NCBI RefSeq assembly: GCF_016598615.1
Contig: NZ_CP066831.1
Span: 2,170,001 to 2,234,000 of the forward strand
Direction: 5' to 3'
From: Streptomyces liliifuscus
GTDB lineage: Bacteria; Actinomycetota; Actinomycetes; Streptomycetales; Streptomycetaceae
DNA length: 64,000 bases
This document shows, piece by piece, positions 39,674 through 48,141 of the stretch. Position 1 is the stretch's first letter. Each line of letters begins with the position of its first letter. The notes under the pieces are model-generated. The model was not told the DNA's origin, made no database searches, and saw nothing but the letters and a program-made list of their open reading frames with translations. The translations under genes and the position numbers were made by a program.

Positions 39674-41026
39674 GTGTCCGTCCCCGCAGCGCCCCTCGAC
39701 GCGCCACCCGGCCAGCCAAAGAAGGCTGCGACGGCCGCCTGGATCGGCAGCGCGCTGGAGTACTACGACTTCTTCATCTACGGCAGCGCGGCCGCGCTGA
39801 TCTTCCCCGAGGTCTTCTTCGACGAGTCGGACCCGGCCACGGCGACCCTGCTGTCGCTGGCCACGTTCGGCGTCGCGTACGCGGCCAGGCCGGTCGGCGC
39901 GCTGTTCCTCGGCCACTTCGGCGACAGGGTCGGCCGTAAGAAGATCATGGTCTTCACGCTGATCCTGATGGGGTTCTCGACGTTCCTCATCGGCTGTCTG
40001 CCGACGCGCGACCAGGTCGGCACGCTGGCCCCGGTGCTCCTCGTGATCTGCCGTGTCCTTCAGGGCATCTCGGCCGCCGGCGAGCAGGCGAGCGCGAACT
40101 CCATGTCCCTGGAGCACGCGCCACCGGACAAACGCGGCTTCTTCACCAGCTTCACGCTCAGCGGCACGCAGGGCGGCCAGCTCCTTGCCACGCTGGTGTT
40201 CATCCCGGTCGCCGCGCTCCCCGAGGACCAACTGCTCTCCTGGGGCTGGCGGGTCCCGTTCTGGATGAGCATCGCGGTCGCCGTCGTCGGCTATGTCATC
40301 CGCCGCACCCTCGAAGAGACACCGACCTTCACGCAGCAGGCAGCCACCGAGGGTGTCGCGAAGATGCCGCTCGCCGTGCTGCTGCGGGACCACTGGGCGG
40401 ACGTCCTCAGGGTGGTCGCCGCCGCGCTCGTCGCCTCGGTCAGCACGATCTTCACGGTGTGGGCACTGTCGTACGCGACCAGTGACTCGGTCGGCATGGA
40501 CCGTACGTCGATGCTGTGGGTGGGCGCACTCGCCAACCTGGTCGCCCTGGGCGCCATCCCCCTCTGGGCCACCCTGTCCGACCGCATCGGCCGCCGCCCC
40601 GTCTTCCTGATCGGTGCCGCGGGCAGTGGCGTGCTGATGGTCGCCTACCTGTGGGCGATCTCCACGGGCTCGTACCCGTTGGTCATGGTCCTCGGCATCG
40701 TCACCTTCGGTGTCGTCTACAGCGCCGCGAACGGCGTCTGGCCGTCCTTCTACGGCGAGATGTTCTCCACCCGGGTCCGGCTCTCGGGCATGGCCATCGG
40801 CACCCAGATCGGCTTCGCGATAGCCGGCTTCGCGGTGACCTTCGCGGCCCAGATTGCGGGGCCGAACGGTGACGACTGGGCTTCGGTGGCCCTGTTCACC
40901 GCCGCGCTGTGCGTCCCTCCGGTGATCGCCGCGCTCACCGCCCGCGAAACCCACAAGGTGCCGACGGAGCACCTCGGCGAACGGACCCTCCAGGAGTCAC
41001 CGGGCAGGGAATCCGTCTCGGCCTGA
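39674..41026 (+). CDS. MFS transporter, metabolite:H+ symporter (MHS) type
   Basis: Secondary transporter of 450 aa with 12 predicted helices. The opening (AAWIGSALEYYDFFIYGSAA) and the loop motif LFLGHFGDRVGRKKIMV are hallmarks of the MHS group (ShiA, KgtP, ProP). GEQASANSMSLEHAP is also typical. GTG 39674 follows AAGGAG at 6 nt. By its neighbours it is probably a shikimate, quinate or related acid transporter (inference); the sequence alone does not fix the substrate. Confidence 0.9.
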   Translation: MSVPAAPLDAPPGQPKKAATAAWIGSALEYYDFFIYGSAAALIFPEVFFDESDPATATLLSLATFGVAYAARPVGALFLGHFGDRVGRKKIMVFTLILMGFSTFLIGCLPTRDQVGTLAPVLLVICRVLQGISAAGEQASANSMSLEHAPPDKRGFFTSFTLSGTQGGQLLATLVFIPVAALPEDQLLSWGWRVPFWMSIAVAVVGYVIRRTLEETPTFTQQAATEGVAKMPLAVLLRDHWADVLRVVAAALVASVSTIFTVWALSYATSDSVGMDRTSMLWVGALANLVALGAIPLWATLSDRIGRRPVFLIGAAGSGVLMVAYLWAISTGSYPLVMVLGIVTFGVVYSAANGVWPSFYGEMFSTRVRLSGMAIGTQIGFAIAGFAVTFAAQIAGPNGDDWASVALFTAALCVPPVIAALTARETHKVPTEHLGERTLQESPGRESVSA

Positions 41027-41037
41027 CCCGACTTCCC

Positions 41038-41244
41038 TCGCCCCCGCCGCCCCTACCCATTCCCGTCCTTCTGGGGCTCCGCCCCAGACCCCGTGCGCAG
41101 CGATTTCGGGTGCGGGTGGGTGGGGGCTGGTCGCGCAGTTCCCTGCGCCCCTTTAAGGGGCGCGGGGAACTGCGCAGTCTTTTGGGGGTTCGGGGGCGGA
41201 GCCCCTGAGTTAGTGACGGGAATGGGTAGGGGCGGCGGGGGCGA
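41038..41244. repeat. Large composite palindromic repeat, copy 3 (convergent intergenic region)
   Basis: Same plan as the copy at 32776: outer arms CGCCGCCCCTACCCATTCCC and complement, an intermediate arm GGGGCTCCGCCCC, and an inner hairpin GCGCAGTTCCCTGCGCCCCT with AGGGGCGCGGGGAACTGCGC. One C/T difference in the left inner arm is not compensated on the right. Confidence 0.88.
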
Positions 41245-41273
41245 AAATCCCCCCGGAAGGCCCGCCGAGAAGG

Positions 41274-43115
41274 TCAGGTCCCCGCGGCAGACAAAGTAAG
41301 CCGCGGCTCGCCGCGCTCATCCGGTTCGCCGAGCACCGCGGTGAAGGAGGCCGTGCGCAGAACCAGCCCCTCTTCCGTCCGCTCGCAGACCACGGCCAGC
41401 GGCTCCCCGGCCGGTTCCCCATAACGCACCGCGAAGACATCGAGCCCCTCCGGAGCCCCCGGCGCCGGCCCCGCCTCCAGGGCGGTCGTGGTCCGCACGT
41501 GCCGCCACCCGGCGTCAGGGTCCCCGTACCCACGCGGATCGGCGGCCAACGCGAACGCGGCCTGCTGCTGGGTGACTTCGGCACGGGCGTCGAAGGAGTC
41601 CGGACTGCCCGCCGGAGGGTGCGTCAGACGCAGCTCACCGGCGGCCGCGACGAGCGGGAAGTCCCCCACCCGAAGGAACCGGTCGCCGTCCGCGGCGACA
41701 TACGGCATCCCGGCGAGCAAGTACCGCTCCCCGTCCAGCTGTTCGACGACCACGGTGGTCCACAGCCGCGTGCCGTCCGTGACGTACAGCGACTGAAGAT
41801 GCCGCAGGACATGGTCACGTCCGACGACGGGCTTGCTCACGAGCTTGGCCGCGAGCCCTTCGACGCGCACGTCCGCGACCCGCACCGCACCCATCGGACG
41901 GCACAGCAGGAAGTCGTCCGTCACGGGCCCGAATCCGTGCTGCCGATTGACGGCGGCGGCCACCAGCGCCGTGCCGCCCACCTCGATCACCGACGGAGTC
42001 ATCCGGTCGTCGAACGACACCGTGACCGTACCGGACCGCAGTTGATGGCGGGCGGGCGCCGTGCTCGGGGTGCGGTGCCAGCTCGTGGTGTCCTGGATCT
42101 GCCAGACGAGCATGTACGCGAAGTGCCCGTCCACGCCTCCGTCGGCCCCGACCGCGTGCCGGGCCCAGCGCGTGTCACCGGCGTAGCGGCCGATGTCGGC
42201 GCCGATGCGATGGCCGAAGTACCGCAGCCCGAGGACGGATTCGAAGGCGGAGTGCTGCTCGCTGTAGCGCGGCCCGCCGATGTCGAAGCCGCTCGCGCAG
42301 ACCCGCGCGTCGATGTACCGGGCGAGCGTGTCGCCGTCCTCAGCGAAGACCTCCTCGCCGCTGACCCGGTGGGCCTGCGCGAGGAAGGACAGGGAGATCG
42401 GCCCGTAGTTGTTGTCGTAGGCGCCGCCGTGCTCCGGAGGCAGGGGCGCGCCCCGGTCCCGTACTCGCCGGGCGCGGATCTCGTCCGCGTACAGCCGCAG
42501 CGCCCGCTGCCGGACCGACTCGCCCTCCTCGGGCGGGAGATGGCGGGCGAGCATCAGGCCGCCGACCACGCAGCCGATGGCCTGGTTCGCCGCGTCCTGC
42601 GGGTTGAAGAACGTGGCCTCGGTGAGCCAGCGCCAGTATCCGCCCGCCACGCCCAGGAGTTCGCGGTACTGCTCGTCCTCGACGAGGCCGTCCGCCGCGT
42701 CGAGGACGTTGACGGCCTGGAGCAGCGCCCACACCGTGCTCGGCCAGTCGCCGATGGGGTGCGCGCCCGCCTCCAGTACGTAACGGGCGTACGGGAGACC
42801 GGAGTCGCGTGCCGTCAGGTTCGGGTAGCCGGGGTTGTCCTCGGTGTAGACGCGCGAGCCCAGATGGAAGGCGAGGCTGCGGCGGACCGCCTCGGGCAGC
42901 CGCGGGTCCTTGGTGCGGTGCCAGGCGAGCGCGAGCAGGGACGTGATGCCGAGCGAGGTGTCGCCGATGTCGTCGCCGGCGGCCGGGTTCTCGAGGTTGC
43001 CCTCGGGGGTGAGACGGGCCAGGGCCGCCTCGGCGACCGCGGCCAGCACGGCGTCGTACGCGGCCGGGTCGTCGGGGAGGTGGTGCAACTGGCCGCGCTG
43101 GTGGGGAAGATGCAC
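41274..43115 (-). CDS. Unrecognised protein, probably carbohydrate-active, encoded with a sugar ABC transporter
   Basis: Protein of 613 aa without a signal peptide, so it should act in the cytoplasm. The N-terminal 340 residues look like an alpha/alpha toroid (LGITSLLALAWHRTKDPRLP, WPSTVWALLQAVNVLDAADG, GGAYDNNYGPISLSFLAQAH), as in many glycosidases and polysaccharide lyases. The C-terminal part is beta-rich (RSGTVTVSFDDRMTPSVIEV onward), like the sandwich following such toroids. I cannot name the family. GTG 43115 lies only 5 bp after the permease stop with AAGGG 9 nt upstream, so it is co-translated with the transporter and may process the imported sugar. Confidence 0.8.
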   Translation of the reverse strand: MHLPHQRGQLHHLPDDPAAYDAVLAAVAEAALARLTPEGNLENPAAGDDIGDTSLGITSLLALAWHRTKDPRLPEAVRRSLAFHLGSRVYTEDNPGYPNLTARDSGLPYARYVLEAGAHPIGDWPSTVWALLQAVNVLDAADGLVEDEQYRELLGVAGGYWRWLTEATFFNPQDAANQAIGCVVGGLMLARHLPPEEGESVRQRALRLYADEIRARRVRDRGAPLPPEHGGAYDNNYGPISLSFLAQAHRVSGEEVFAEDGDTLARYIDARVCASGFDIGGPRYSEQHSAFESVLGLRYFGHRIGADIGRYAGDTRWARHAVGADGGVDGHFAYMLVWQIQDTTSWHRTPSTAPARHQLRSGTVTVSFDDRMTPSVIEVGGTALVAAAVNRQHGFGPVTDDFLLCRPMGAVRVADVRVEGLAAKLVSKPVVGRDHVLRHLQSLYVTDGTRLWTTVVVEQLDGERYLLAGMPYVAADGDRFLRVGDFPLVAAAGELRLTHPPAGSPDSFDARAEVTQQQAAFALAADPRGYGDPDAGWRHVRTTTALEAGPAPGAPEGLDVFAVRYGEPAGEPLAVVCERTEEGLVLRTASFTAVLGEPDERGEPRLTLSAAGT

Positions 43116-43120
43116 GGGAT

Positions 43121-44008
43121 TCAGCCCTTCATGCCCGAGGTCGCCAAGCCTTCTACCAGCCTCTTCTGGAAGATGAGGAAGCAGATGAGCGTGGGCAGGA
43201 GGGCAAGGGTCGACATGGCGAACATCGCACCGTAGGAGGAGCCGCTCGTCTGGTCCATGAACAGGGTCAGACCGAGCGGGACGGTGAACTTGTCGTTCTG
43301 CTGGAGGTAGACGAGCTGGTGGAGGAAGTCGTCGTACGTCCAGATGAAGGTGAAGATCGTGGTGGTGATCAGGGCCGGCTTCATCAGCGGCAGGATGATC
43401 TTCCAGTAGATCTCGAAGGGGTTGGCGCCGTCCATCATCGCCGCGTGGTCCAGCTCGCGCGGGATGGAGCGGATGAACTGGACCATCAGGAAGATGAAGA
43501 AGGCGTCCACCGCGAGGAACTTCGGCACGATCAGCGGCAGATAGGTGTTGATCCAGGTCAGGTTGTAGAAGATCGTGTACTGCGGGATCAGCACGGCCTG
43601 GGTGGGCAGCATCAGCGTGCCGAGCATCAGGCCGAACCAGATCTTCTTGCCGCGGAACTCGAAGCGCGCGAAGGCGTAGGCGGCCAGCGAGCAGGAGATG
43701 ACGTTTCCGATCACCGCGCCGATCGTGACGATCAGCGAGTTGGTGATGTAGAGGGAGAAGGAGTTGCCGGAGCCGCTCCAGCCCTCGGAGTAGTTCTCCG
43801 GGCGCACCGAGCTCGGGATGAGTCCCGGCTGGGTGAAGATGTGGGTGTCGGGCTTGAACGAGCTGCTCAGCATCCACAGCAGCGGGTAGAGCATGACGAT
43901 CGCCACGCCGATGAGCACGGTGTGGATGAAGATGCGGCGCGAACCGGTGGCCGAACGCAGTTTCTGCAACGGCGACTTCGGGTCGTGGGCCGAGGTGATG
44001 GCGGACAT
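43121..44008 (-). CDS. Carbohydrate ABC transporter permease, MalG type
   Basis: Inner-membrane permease of 295 aa with six helices. The EAA loop is HAAMMDGANPFEIYWKIILP (about residues 195-215). The N terminus (SRRIFIHTVLIGVAIVMLYP) and FKPDTHIF segment are typical. It follows the MalF-type permease by 35 bp and pairs with it and with the upstream binding protein. No ATPase gene is in the cluster, so the shared MsiK-type ATPase, common for Streptomyces sugar importers, is expected to energise it (inference). Confidence 0.95.
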   Translation of the reverse strand: MSAITSAHDPKSPLQKLRSATGSRRIFIHTVLIGVAIVMLYPLLWMLSSSFKPDTHIFTQPGLIPSSVRPENYSEGWSGSGNSFSLYITNSLIVTIGAVIGNVISCSLAAYAFARFEFRGKKIWFGLMLGTLMLPTQAVLIPQYTIFYNLTWINTYLPLIVPKFLAVDAFFIFLMVQFIRSIPRELDHAAMMDGANPFEIYWKIILPLMKPALITTTIFTFIWTYDDFLHQLVYLQQNDKFTVPLGLTLFMDQTSGSSYGAMFAMSTLALLPTLICFLIFQKRLVEGLATSGMKG

Positions 44009-44043
44009 GGCTGAAGGACTCCTCGCTCAGACGTCAGGCAGCG

Positions 44044-45021
44044 TCAGTCGTCGTAATGGACCCAGTAGCGGCTGGCGATGAAGTTGACCGCCGTGAAGCC
44101 TGCGATGACCAGGAACAACACCCAGGCGAGTGCCGAGGCGTATCCCATCTGGAGGTCGGTGAAGCCCTTCTTGTACAGGTAGAGGGAGTACAGCATGGTC
44201 GAGTTGAGCGGTCCGCCGGAGCCGTTGCTGATGACGAAGGCGGGGGTGAAGGTCTTGAACGCGTCGATGATCTGCAGGACCACGTTGAAGAAGACGATCG
44301 GCGTCAGCAGCGGCAGGGTGATCTTGAAGAACCTGGTGATGGGTGTGGCGCCGTCGATCGCGGCGGCCTCGTACACGTCCTTCGGCAGTTGCTTCAGACC
44401 GGCGAGGAAGATGACCATCGGGGTGCCGAACTGCCAGACGGCCAGCAGGATCAGCGTGTAGAGCGCGGTGTCCGGGCTGGAGATCCAGTCCTGGCCCTTG
44501 ATGCCGAACCAGGCGAGGAAGTCGTTGAACAGACCGTCGCCGCCGAAGACCTGCCGCCACACGATGGCGATCGCGACCGCCCCGCCGAGCAGCGACGGCA
44601 GATAGAAGGCGGCCCGGTACAGGCCGATGCCCTTCAGGTCGCGGTTGAGCAGCATGGCCACGCCGAGCGCGAGCGCCAGCTTCAGCGGCACCGAGACGAC
44701 GACGTACAGCAGCGTGGCGTGCACCGAGTCCCAGAAGACCGGGTCGTCGGTGAACATCTTGTTGTAGTTGTCCATGCCGACCCACTGCGCCGGAGTCAGC
44801 AGGTCGAAGTCGGTGAAGGACAGATACAGCGAGTCCAGCATCGGGTAGATCGTCAGGCCGAACAGGCCGATGAACCAGGGGGCCAGGAAGGCGTACGGCC
44901 ACCAGCCCCCGCCCCGCCGTCTGGCGAGGCGGCGGCGCATACGGTCGCGCTCCCGCTGGTCGGACGGGGTCGCGGGAGCGGGCTGCTCCTTCACGACCTC
45001 GTCTGTCTTCGCGGTGGTCAT
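44044..45021 (-). CDS. Carbohydrate ABC transporter permease, MalF type
   Basis: Inner-membrane permease of 325 aa. A cytoplasmic Arg-rich N terminus (RERDRMRRRLARRRGG) precedes six helices beginning at YAFLAPWFIGLFGLTIYPML. The EAA loop is YEAAAIDGATPITRFFKITL. I prefer ATG 45021 (MTTAKTDEV) because GGGAG sits 6 nt upstream; the ATG at 45027 touches that site. It lies between the binding protein and the second permease, on the same strand. Confidence 0.95.
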   Translation of the reverse strand: MTTAKTDEVVKEQPAPATPSDQRERDRMRRRLARRRGGGWWPYAFLAPWFIGLFGLTIYPMLDSLYLSFTDFDLLTPAQWVGMDNYNKMFTDDPVFWDSVHATLLYVVVSVPLKLALALGVAMLLNRDLKGIGLYRAAFYLPSLLGGAVAIAIVWRQVFGGDGLFNDFLAWFGIKGQDWISSPDTALYTLILLAVWQFGTPMVIFLAGLKQLPKDVYEAAAIDGATPITRFFKITLPLLTPIVFFNVVLQIIDAFKTFTPAFVISNGSGGPLNSTMLYSLYLYKKGFTDLQMGYASALAWVLFLVIAGFTAVNFIASRYWVHYDD

Positions 45022-45080
45022 ACTCATCTCCCTGGCCCTCTCCCGGTCTTGCAGTCGTGCGGCACTACTCGGCGGACCTG

Positions 45081-45134
45081 CAGCGCCCCGTAAGGGGCGC
45101 GGGGAACTGCGCGACCAGCCACAGCCGGCCCGCA
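45081..45134. repeat. Half-copy of the palindromic repeat family
   Basis: CGCCCCGTAAGGGGCG forms a short hairpin continuous with GGGGAACTGCGCGACCAGCC. It lies between the binding-protein stop and the permease start, where it could reduce permease expression relative to the binding protein. Confidence 0.75.
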
Positions 45135-45164
45135 GATCCCGACGACACGCCGGCCATCGCGGAG

Positions 45165-46496
45165 CTACCCGCCCAGAATCCCCGACGCCTGATCGAAGAA
45201 CTCGCCGAGCTGCCCCTTGATCGACTTCTTGCCGAAGGCCACGGCCAGGTTCGACTGGAACAGCAGGTCCCAGATCTGGTCGGCTCCCTGCGGCGGCGGC
45301 ACCGGCGCGGGCAGGGCGTTGGTCGCCTTCCCGACACGCTGGGAGATGTAGTCGGCGTTCTCCATGTTCAGCTTGTCCGTCGGGGTCAGACCCGAGGCGA
45401 TCAGGTTGCGGGCCTTCTCCGTCGGCGGGATGCCGCGCAGCAGCTGCATGTCCTTGATCGCCGTCTCGTCCTGCGCGAAGAACGACATGATCTTGACGGA
45501 GTCGGCGACCTTCTTGCTGGCCTTGGTGGCGCTCAGCAGGACACCGCCGTTGACGAAGTTGCCTTCGCGGGCGCCGGACCAGTCGCCCTGCGGGGTGGGC
45601 AGGAAGTCCAGCTGCGCGTCGGTGATGGAGCCGCCCGCGCCGTAGATGCCGGAGTCGAAGCTGAACAGGGCCTTGCCGATGACGACCGCGTTCTTGGTGA
45701 GGTCGTTGTGCGCGGCCGAGGTGATGGCCGGCGGCGGGGAGGCGTTGGCCTTGCGCATGTCGGCCCAGAACTCCCACCACTCCTGGAGCGTGGCGGGGGT
45801 GAAGCCGAGCTTCTTGCCGTCGTCGGAGAAGAACGTCTCGCCCTTCTCACGGGCGAAGACCTCGAAGCACTGGAGGGTGGAGCCGCCGCCGTCGTCGACG
45901 CCGTAGATCTTGCCGCCGCTCTTCTTGTAGACGTCCTGGGAGATCTTCTTCAGGTCGGCCCAGGTCCACTCGCGGTCGGGCAGCTTCAGGCCGAGCTTCT
46001 CCAGGCCGGTGCGGTTGACCGTGAGCTGGTTGACGCCGATGCCGGACGGGACGCCGTACAGCTTGCCGTCGACGGTGCCCGCGGCGAGGAGCGTCTTGGA
46101 GAAGCCGGTGAGGTCCAGGCTCTTGCCGACGTAGGAGTCGATCGGAGCGAGGACTCCCTTGCGGGCGTACTGCGCGACCAGGGCGGTGTCCATCTGCAAC
46201 AGGTCCGGGGCGCTGCCGCCGGCGATGTTGGTGTTGAACTTGTCGAAGTACCCGTCGTAGCCGGAGTAGGTCTCCCGGATCTTGATCTTCGAGTTCTTCT
46301 TCTGGAAGGCGGCCAGTGCCTTCTTGTAGGCCGCGTGCCGGTCGTCGCTGCCCCACCAAATCATGGTCAGGTCGCTGCTGGTGCTGCCGGCTCCGGTTCC
46401 TCCGCTGCAGGCGCTGAGCGCGCTGCCGAGCGCGCCTGCGACGGCGATACCGCTCGTGGTCCGGAGCAGAGTTCTGCGCGAGATCTGGTGACCCAC
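45165..46496 (-). CDS. Extracellular sugar-binding lipoprotein of an ABC transporter
   Basis: Solute-binding protein of 443 aa. The signal begins ISRRTLLRTTSGIAVAG (Tat-like) and ends at the lipobox LSAC (Cys30). The mature part follows the family-1 fold: LTMIWWGSDDRHAAYKKALA, NTNIAGGSAPDLLQMDTALV, LYGVPSGIGVNQLTVNRTGL, EWTWADLKKISQDVYKKSGG. GTG 46496 follows AGGAGGA at 4 nt. It is the first gene of the transporter operon; a LacI/ROK-type palindrome lies about 220 bp upstream. Confidence 0.94.
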   Translation of the reverse strand: MGHQISRRTLLRTTSGIAVAGALGSALSACSGGTGAGSTSSDLTMIWWGSDDRHAAYKKALAAFQKKNSKIKIRETYSGYDGYFDKFNTNIAGGSAPDLLQMDTALVAQYARKGVLAPIDSYVGKSLDLTGFSKTLLAAGTVDGKLYGVPSGIGVNQLTVNRTGLEKLGLKLPDREWTWADLKKISQDVYKKSGGKIYGVDDGGGSTLQCFEVFAREKGETFFSDDGKKLGFTPATLQEWWEFWADMRKANASPPPAITSAAHNDLTKNAVVIGKALFSFDSGIYGAGGSITDAQLDFLPTPQGDWSGAREGNFVNGGVLLSATKASKKVADSVKIMSFFAQDETAIKDMQLLRGIPPTEKARNLIASGLTPTDKLNMENADYISQRVGKATNALPAPVPPPQGADQIWDLLFQSNLAVAFGKKSIKGQLGEFFDQASGILGG

Positions 46497-46720
46497 CGGG
46501 TCCTCCTGGATGTGCGTGACGGATCCCCTGGCCGAACGAGCGGCTCGGGTCTTTTCACTGGAGTACGCGTTCCTGCGCTCGGCCTCGCCCGGCCGCTGCG
46601 CACTGACGGATGGGGGTCCCCGGCCACTGAGAGCCGCAGTCGTACGAGCGCGCCCTCGCACGGCTGCCGTACGTCACGTACAGCGGGACGCCTCATCCAG
46701 AGCCGGGTCCCACCGGCTAT

Positions 46721-46736
46721 GGAAAGCGCTTGTCCG
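46721..46736. promoter_or_regulatory. Palindromic operator-like site upstream of the sugar ABC operon
   Basis: GGAAAGCGCTTGTCC contains the 8-bp palindrome AAGCGCTT (46724-46731) with near-symmetric flanks. AAGCGCTT-type centres are typical of LacI-family operators. It sits between the ROK gene stop and the binding-protein start (46497-46763 otherwise shows no gene). Confidence 0.5.
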
Positions 46737-46763
46737 GACATTGGCAGACCCACACGTAAGCCG

Positions 46764-47885
46764 TCAATGCTTCGCCCCCGTACCACCGGTCACGGTTTGA
46801 CGTCCACGGGCCACGGCGAGACGGCTCGCGCCCACCACCGTGCCGCTGTCGCCGACCGTGCTGCTGACCACCTCCGTGGGCCAGCTCAGCCGGCCCAGTT
46901 CGGCCCGTACACCGGGCAGGAGCTGCGGAAACGCGCCGGTGCCGCCGCCCAGCACGATCAGCCCCGGGTCCAGCACGGCGGCCACGGCGGCGGCGAGCCG
47001 GCCCACCTCGGCCGCGTGCAGACCGACCACGGTCCGGGCCGTCGCATGGCCCTCCTCGGCGAGCGCGAAGAGCCGTTCGGCGGTACGGGGACACGGGCCG
47101 TCGGCGCCCTGCCAGGCCTCCGCGGCCCGGCGCAGGAGGGACGGCGAACCTATGCGCTCCTCCAGTGCCTCGTGGCGCGGTTCACGGCCGTCGTCCCAGG
47201 GGTAGGGCAGCCGGGCCACCTCACCCGCGGCGCCGTTCGCGCCGCGCAGCACCTGGCCGCCGATGACGACGCCGAGGCCGATGCCCACGCCGATCCGCAG
47301 ATAGCCGAAGGTGTCGCGGCCCCGGGCGGCGCCCTCGTGCAGTTCGGCGAGCGCGGCGCAGTTGACGTTGTTCTCCAGGTGCACGGGAACACCCGGCGGC
47401 AGCGCGACGGCCACGGCGTCGAAGATCGGGCCCGCCTTCTCGGTCGCGGGGCGCATGCCGGCGCCCTCGCGGTCCTGTGCGGTGACATCGCCGACGGCGA
47501 CGACGATGGCGCGCAGCGGCACTCCGGCGGGCAGTGTGTCGAGGACCTTGCGTACGGTGTCGGGGGCCTCCGGCCGGGTGCCGGTGCCCTCGGCCAGCAG
47601 CGTTCCGTCCAGGGCACAGCCCCGCACCCGGGTCTGGGCGGGGCCGAGGTCGACGGCCAGCACGGTGCCGGCGGCCGGCCCGAGCCCGTAGACCGCGGCG
47701 GAACGGCCGGTGCCGCCGGAGACGGTGCCGGAGTGGGTGGCGAGTTCGGCGGTCTCCAGCTCGGCCACGGCCGAGGAGACGGTCGGCTTGGACAGGCGCG
47801 CGCCCGCCGCCAGCTGGGGGCGGGTGGCGGTGCCCGCCTCGGCCAGCACGGCGAACACCGCGCGGGCACTCTCACTCAGGTTCAT
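46764..47885 (-). CDS. ROK-family transcriptional repressor
   Basis: Sugar-responsive regulator of 373 aa. The N-terminal winged helix (ARAVFAVLAEAGTATRPQLA, then LSKPTVSSAVAELETAELAT) is followed by the ROK kinase-like domain (VLAVDLGPAQTRVRG, VHLENNVNCAALAELHEGAA, GIGLGVVIGGQVLRGANGAA, VLGGGTGAFPQLL). The full ROK zinc motif CxCGxxGCxE is not visible; the segment after GAAGE reads VARLPYPWDDGREPRHEALE. It lies between the sugar operon and the divergent kinase and is the likely local repressor (inference). Confidence 0.9.
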   Translation of the reverse strand: MNLSESARAVFAVLAEAGTATRPQLAAGARLSKPTVSSAVAELETAELATHSGTVSGGTGRSAAVYGLGPAAGTVLAVDLGPAQTRVRGCALDGTLLAEGTGTRPEAPDTVRKVLDTLPAGVPLRAIVVAVGDVTAQDREGAGMRPATEKAGPIFDAVAVALPPGVPVHLENNVNCAALAELHEGAARGRDTFGYLRIGVGIGLGVVIGGQVLRGANGAAGEVARLPYPWDDGREPRHEALEERIGSPSLLRRAAEAWQGADGPCPRTAERLFALAEEGHATARTVVGLHAAEVGRLAAAVAAVLDPGLIVLGGGTGAFPQLLPGVRAELGRLSWPTEVVSSTVGDSGTVVGASRLAVARGRQTVTGGTGAKH

Positions 47886-47953
47886 GGGCTCCCTCAGGTC
47901 ATGCCGCGGCGGTCCGGTCGCAATGGTTGTACGGCACCGGGATTCCGTACCCC

Positions 47954-47991
47954 TTGACGCACCCTACTTCGTTAGTTAACTTCCTAACGAA
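47954..47991 (+). promoter_or_regulatory. Kinase promoter overlapped by a palindromic operator
   Basis: TTGACG (47954-47959) and TAACTT (47977-47982) are 17 bp apart on the plus strand. The perfect inverted repeat TTCGTTAG / CTAACGAA (47968-47975 and 47984-47991) covers the -10. This would let the divergent ROK protein block both its own gene and the kinase. Confidence 0.62.
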
Positions 47992-48141
47992 CTCAAGCGG
48001 TACACGCCTGCCGCGCTCATCAGAAGCCCGTCCCGGGGCTTCCCGAGAACTCGTCCGAAGACACGATCGCTCGTGCCAAGACACGGTTCGCCCGCCGTTC
48101 GCTCCGCATGCGCGGTATCGCGCAACGACGAAAGAGGCTCC

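Noticed and set aside
46510..46800. Plus-strand 96-aa ORF upstream of the binding protein
   Set aside because: Covers the operator and promoter area, has no clear ribosome site or motif, and its composition is shadow-like.
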